DNA of 64,000 nucleotides from JANWHQ01 sp963775275 (GTDB lineage: Bacteria; Pseudomonadota; Alphaproteobacteria; Caulobacterales; Caulobacteraceae), in assembly GCA_963775275.1 (NCBI GenBank), contig CAVZII010000005.1:1984001-2048000 (forward strand). The letters are read 5' to 3'. Positions within the stretch are counted from its first letter, which is position 1, and each line of letters starts with the position of its first letter. Below are positions 62,320-64,000 of this stretch, in pieces. The position numbers and the translations under genes are program-made. A model generated the notes under the pieces. The model saw only the letters and a list, made by a program, of their open reading frames with translations. It was not told where the DNA came from and made no database searches.

Positions 62320-64000
62320 CTACCAGATGTGCACGCGCTGACCCGGCGCCCGGTAGAGCTTGTCGCCCGGCTTGACGTTCCACGCCGCGTACCAGGCGTC
62401 CACATTGGGCAGCACCACGTCCACCCGCGCCTTGTCCGGCGAGTGCGGGTCCGAGACCATGAGCCGGCGCGCCATGTCCTCGCGCCACTTGTTCCGGTAG
62501 TACTGGGCGTAGGCGAGGAAAAAGCGCTGATCGCCGGTCAGGCCGTCGATCACCGGCGCGGGCTTGCCGTGCAGGCTGGCGTGATAGGCGTCGAACGCCG
62601 CCAGCACCCCGGCCAGGTCGGCGATGTTCTCGCCCATGGTCAGATCGCCGTTGATGTGCGCGCCGGGCAGGATCGGGAAGGCCTCGTACTGCGCCCCAAA
62701 GGTCTTGGAGGCGGCCACGAACCGCTCCGCGTCGGCGGGCGTCCACCAGTCGGTCAGCGCGCCGTGGGCGTCGAACTTGCGGCCCTCGTCGTCGAAGCCA
62801 TGCGACATCTCGTGGCCGATCACCGCGCCGATGGCGCCGTAGTTCACCGCCGAGTCGGCCTTGGGATCGAACACGGGCGGCTGCAGGATGGCGGCGGGGA
62901 ACACGACCTCGTTGAAGGTCGGCTCGTTGTAGGCGTTGACCGTCTGGGGCGTCATCTCCCACTCGTCCTTGTCGACGGGCCGGCTGAGCCGTTCGACCTG
63001 GTAGTCCCACCTCCAGGCGATGGACCGCTTGACGTCGCCGTAGAGGTCGTTCGCCCGGATGACGAGGCTGGAATAGTCCTTCCACTTCTTGGGATAGCCG
63101 ATCTGGACGTCGAAGGCGGCCAGCTTCTCCAGCGCCTTGGTCTTGGTCTCGGGGCTCATCCAGGCGAGGTTGTTGATGCGCTGGCGGTAGGCGGCCTTCA
63201 GGTTGTCCACCAGGGCCATCATCTTGGCCTTGGAATCCGGCGGGAAGTACTCGGCCACATAGACCTGGCCGATCGCCTCGCCGAGGCCGGCGGAGACGGT
63301 GCGCACCGCCCGTTTCCAGCGCGCCGGCAGCTCGGGCTGGCCCGACAGGGTCTTGCCCTGGAAGTCGAACCGCGTGTCCACGAAGCGCGAGGACAGCACG
63401 CCCGCCGCATCGTCGGCGAGGTGGAAGGCCTGATAGGCCTTCAGCGTCTCGAGCGGCGTCGCCGCATAGATCGCGGCGATCTTGGGCACGGCCGTCTTGG
63501 CCCCGATGATCACCCGCTTGTTGGCGCCAAGGTCGCCGGTCGCGAAAAAGGCCTTCCAGTCGAACCCCGGCGCCATGGCCGTGAGCTCGTCCACGCTCAT
63601 GGGGTTGTAGATCTTGTCGGGGTCGCGCTCCTCCGCCTTGGTCCAGCTCGCCTGCGCCACCTGGGTCTCGAAGTCGACGATGGCCTTGGCGTTGGCCTCC
63701 GGCTCGGGCCAGCCGATCATCCCCAGCATCTTGGCGACATAGGCCTGGTAGGCCGTCTTCTTCTCGGCGAAGGAGTCCTTCAGGTAGTAGTCGCGGTCGG
63801 GCATGCCGAGGCCGCCCTGGTCGGCATAGACGGCGTAGCGGTCCGGATTCTTGAGGTCCGTGAAGATCTGCAGGTCGAAGAGGGAGAACTGGAAGCCCTT
63901 GGGCGCGGCGCCCATCAGGGCGGCGAGCTGGTCGCGGTCCTTCGCCTGCTTGATGGCGTCCAGGTCCGCGCCGAGCGGCCTGGCGTCCAGCGCCTCGACC
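62320..64000 (-). CDS. M13-family metallopeptidase (PepO/neprilysin-like), 5' part outside window
   Basis: The C-terminal part of a zinc metallopeptidase is visible: 560 codons, the frame running past base 64000. The zinc motif is GHEMSH, within VNYGAIGAVIGHEMSHGFDDEGR, and the third ligand is in NGDLTMGENIADLAG. The substrate-binding VNAYNEPTFNEVVFPAAILQPPVFD and C-terminal RAPGQRVHIW agree with the family (QRVRVW-type ending). M13 enzymes degrade peptides in the periplasm or outside. The signal peptide is not in view. It converges on the BlaI gene. Confidence 0.93.
   Translation of the reverse strand, partial: VEALDARPLGADLDAIKQAKDRDQLAALMGAAPKGFQFSLFDLQIFTDLKNPDRYAVYADQGGLGMPDRDYYLKDSFAEKKTAYQAYVAKMLGMIGWPEPEANAKAIVDFETQVAQASWTKAEERDPDKIYNPMSVDELTAMAPGFDWKAFFATGDLGANKRVIIGAKTAVPKIAAIYAATPLETLKAYQAFHLADDAAGVLSSRFVDTRFDFQGKTLSGQPELPARWKRAVRTVSAGLGEAIGQVYVAEYFPPDSKAKMMALVDNLKAAYRQRINNLAWMSPETKTKALEKLAAFDVQIGYPKKWKDYSSLVIRANDLYGDVKRSIAWRWDYQVERLSRPVDKDEWEMTPQTVNAYNEPTFNEVVFPAAILQPPVFDPKADSAVNYGAIGAVIGHEMSHGFDDEGRKFDAHGALTDWWTPADAERFVAASKTFGAQYEAFPILPGAHINGDLTMGENIADLAGVLAAFDAYHASLHGKPAPVIDGLTGDQRFFLAYAQYYRNKWREDMARRLMVSDPHSPDKARVDVVLPNVDAWYAAWNVKPGDKLYRAPGQRVHIW

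Overview
The window is a very GC-rich stretch (rough impression about 70%) of an alphaproteobacterial chromosome. A Caulobacteraceae host (Phenylobacterium or Caulobacter type) fits best. The reasons are the Entner-Doudoroff operon zwf-pgl-edd-glk-eda, two large TonB-dependent receptors, a tamA-tamB pair, many LigF-like glutathione S-transferases and GC-rich intergenic palindromes. This is inference from gene content; there is no rRNA marker, and I see no tRNA, rRNA or CRISPR array.

Layout. 1-1.8 kb: a partial secreted carboxylesterase and a PPOX-family flavoprotein. 1.8-3.3 kb: an IS4-family element with a broken transposase. 3.4-8.1 kb (minus): a tight operon of MFS transporter, vanillyl-alcohol-oxidase-type flavoenzyme, LigF-like GST and TauD-like dioxygenase, probably for an aromatic substrate. 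8.3-10.6 kb: a lipoprotein subtilase. 10.7-17.5 kb: a sirtuin, then tamB/tamA. 17.7-23.4 kb (plus): the complete Entner-Doudoroff operon. It converges on and overlaps a trehalose operon (otsB, GH15, otsA; 23.3-27.4 kb). 27.5-29.5 kb: a CmcJ-like oxidoreductase and a small foreign-looking cassette (ribbon-helix-helix regulator, tiny basic protein, FINCPFD-family protein). 29.7-31 kb: an arylsulfotransferase-family protein.

31.1-41.9 kb (minus): MarR regulator, LLM flavin monooxygenase, alpha/beta hydrolase, MTHFR-like protein, D-2-hydroxyacid dehydrogenase, phosphotransferase, PcaC-like protein, 3-hydroxyisobutyrate-type dehydrogenase and a PotFHIA-type ABC importer. This looks like a catabolic island. 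42-46.2 kb: a secreted protein of unknown function diverges from an MFS-GST-GST operon. 46.2-46.6 kb: a tandem array of structured repeats. 46.6-54 kb: prolyl-4-hydroxylase-like protein and two divergent TonB-dependent receptors. 54-61.4 kb: two SDRs, a CnrY/CnrX/CnrH-like sigma/anti-sigma/sensor operon with a DUF6152 protein, a GlcG/HbpS protein, NTF2-like, cysteine hydrolase and DUF3237 proteins. 61.4-62.3 kb: an ExbB-like membrane protein with a BlaI/MecI-type repressor and clear BlaI-type operators. The window ends inside an M13 peptidase gene.

Ten otherwise intact genes are each split by a single-base frameshift (transposase, UMF1-type MFS, tamB, RHH regulator, FINCPFD protein, importer ATPase, prolyl hydroxylase, TonB receptor, SDR, NTF2-like). 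This density suggests uncorrected indels in the assembly more than real decay, so these genes are annotated across the frameshift. The most unusual material is the structured repeat array at 46161-46615, the RHH/FINCPFD cassette at 28.4-29.5 kb, the BlaI-controlled ExbB-like gene, and the dispersed inverted repeat at 19943-20020 whose half copy forms the end of the sirtuin gene.
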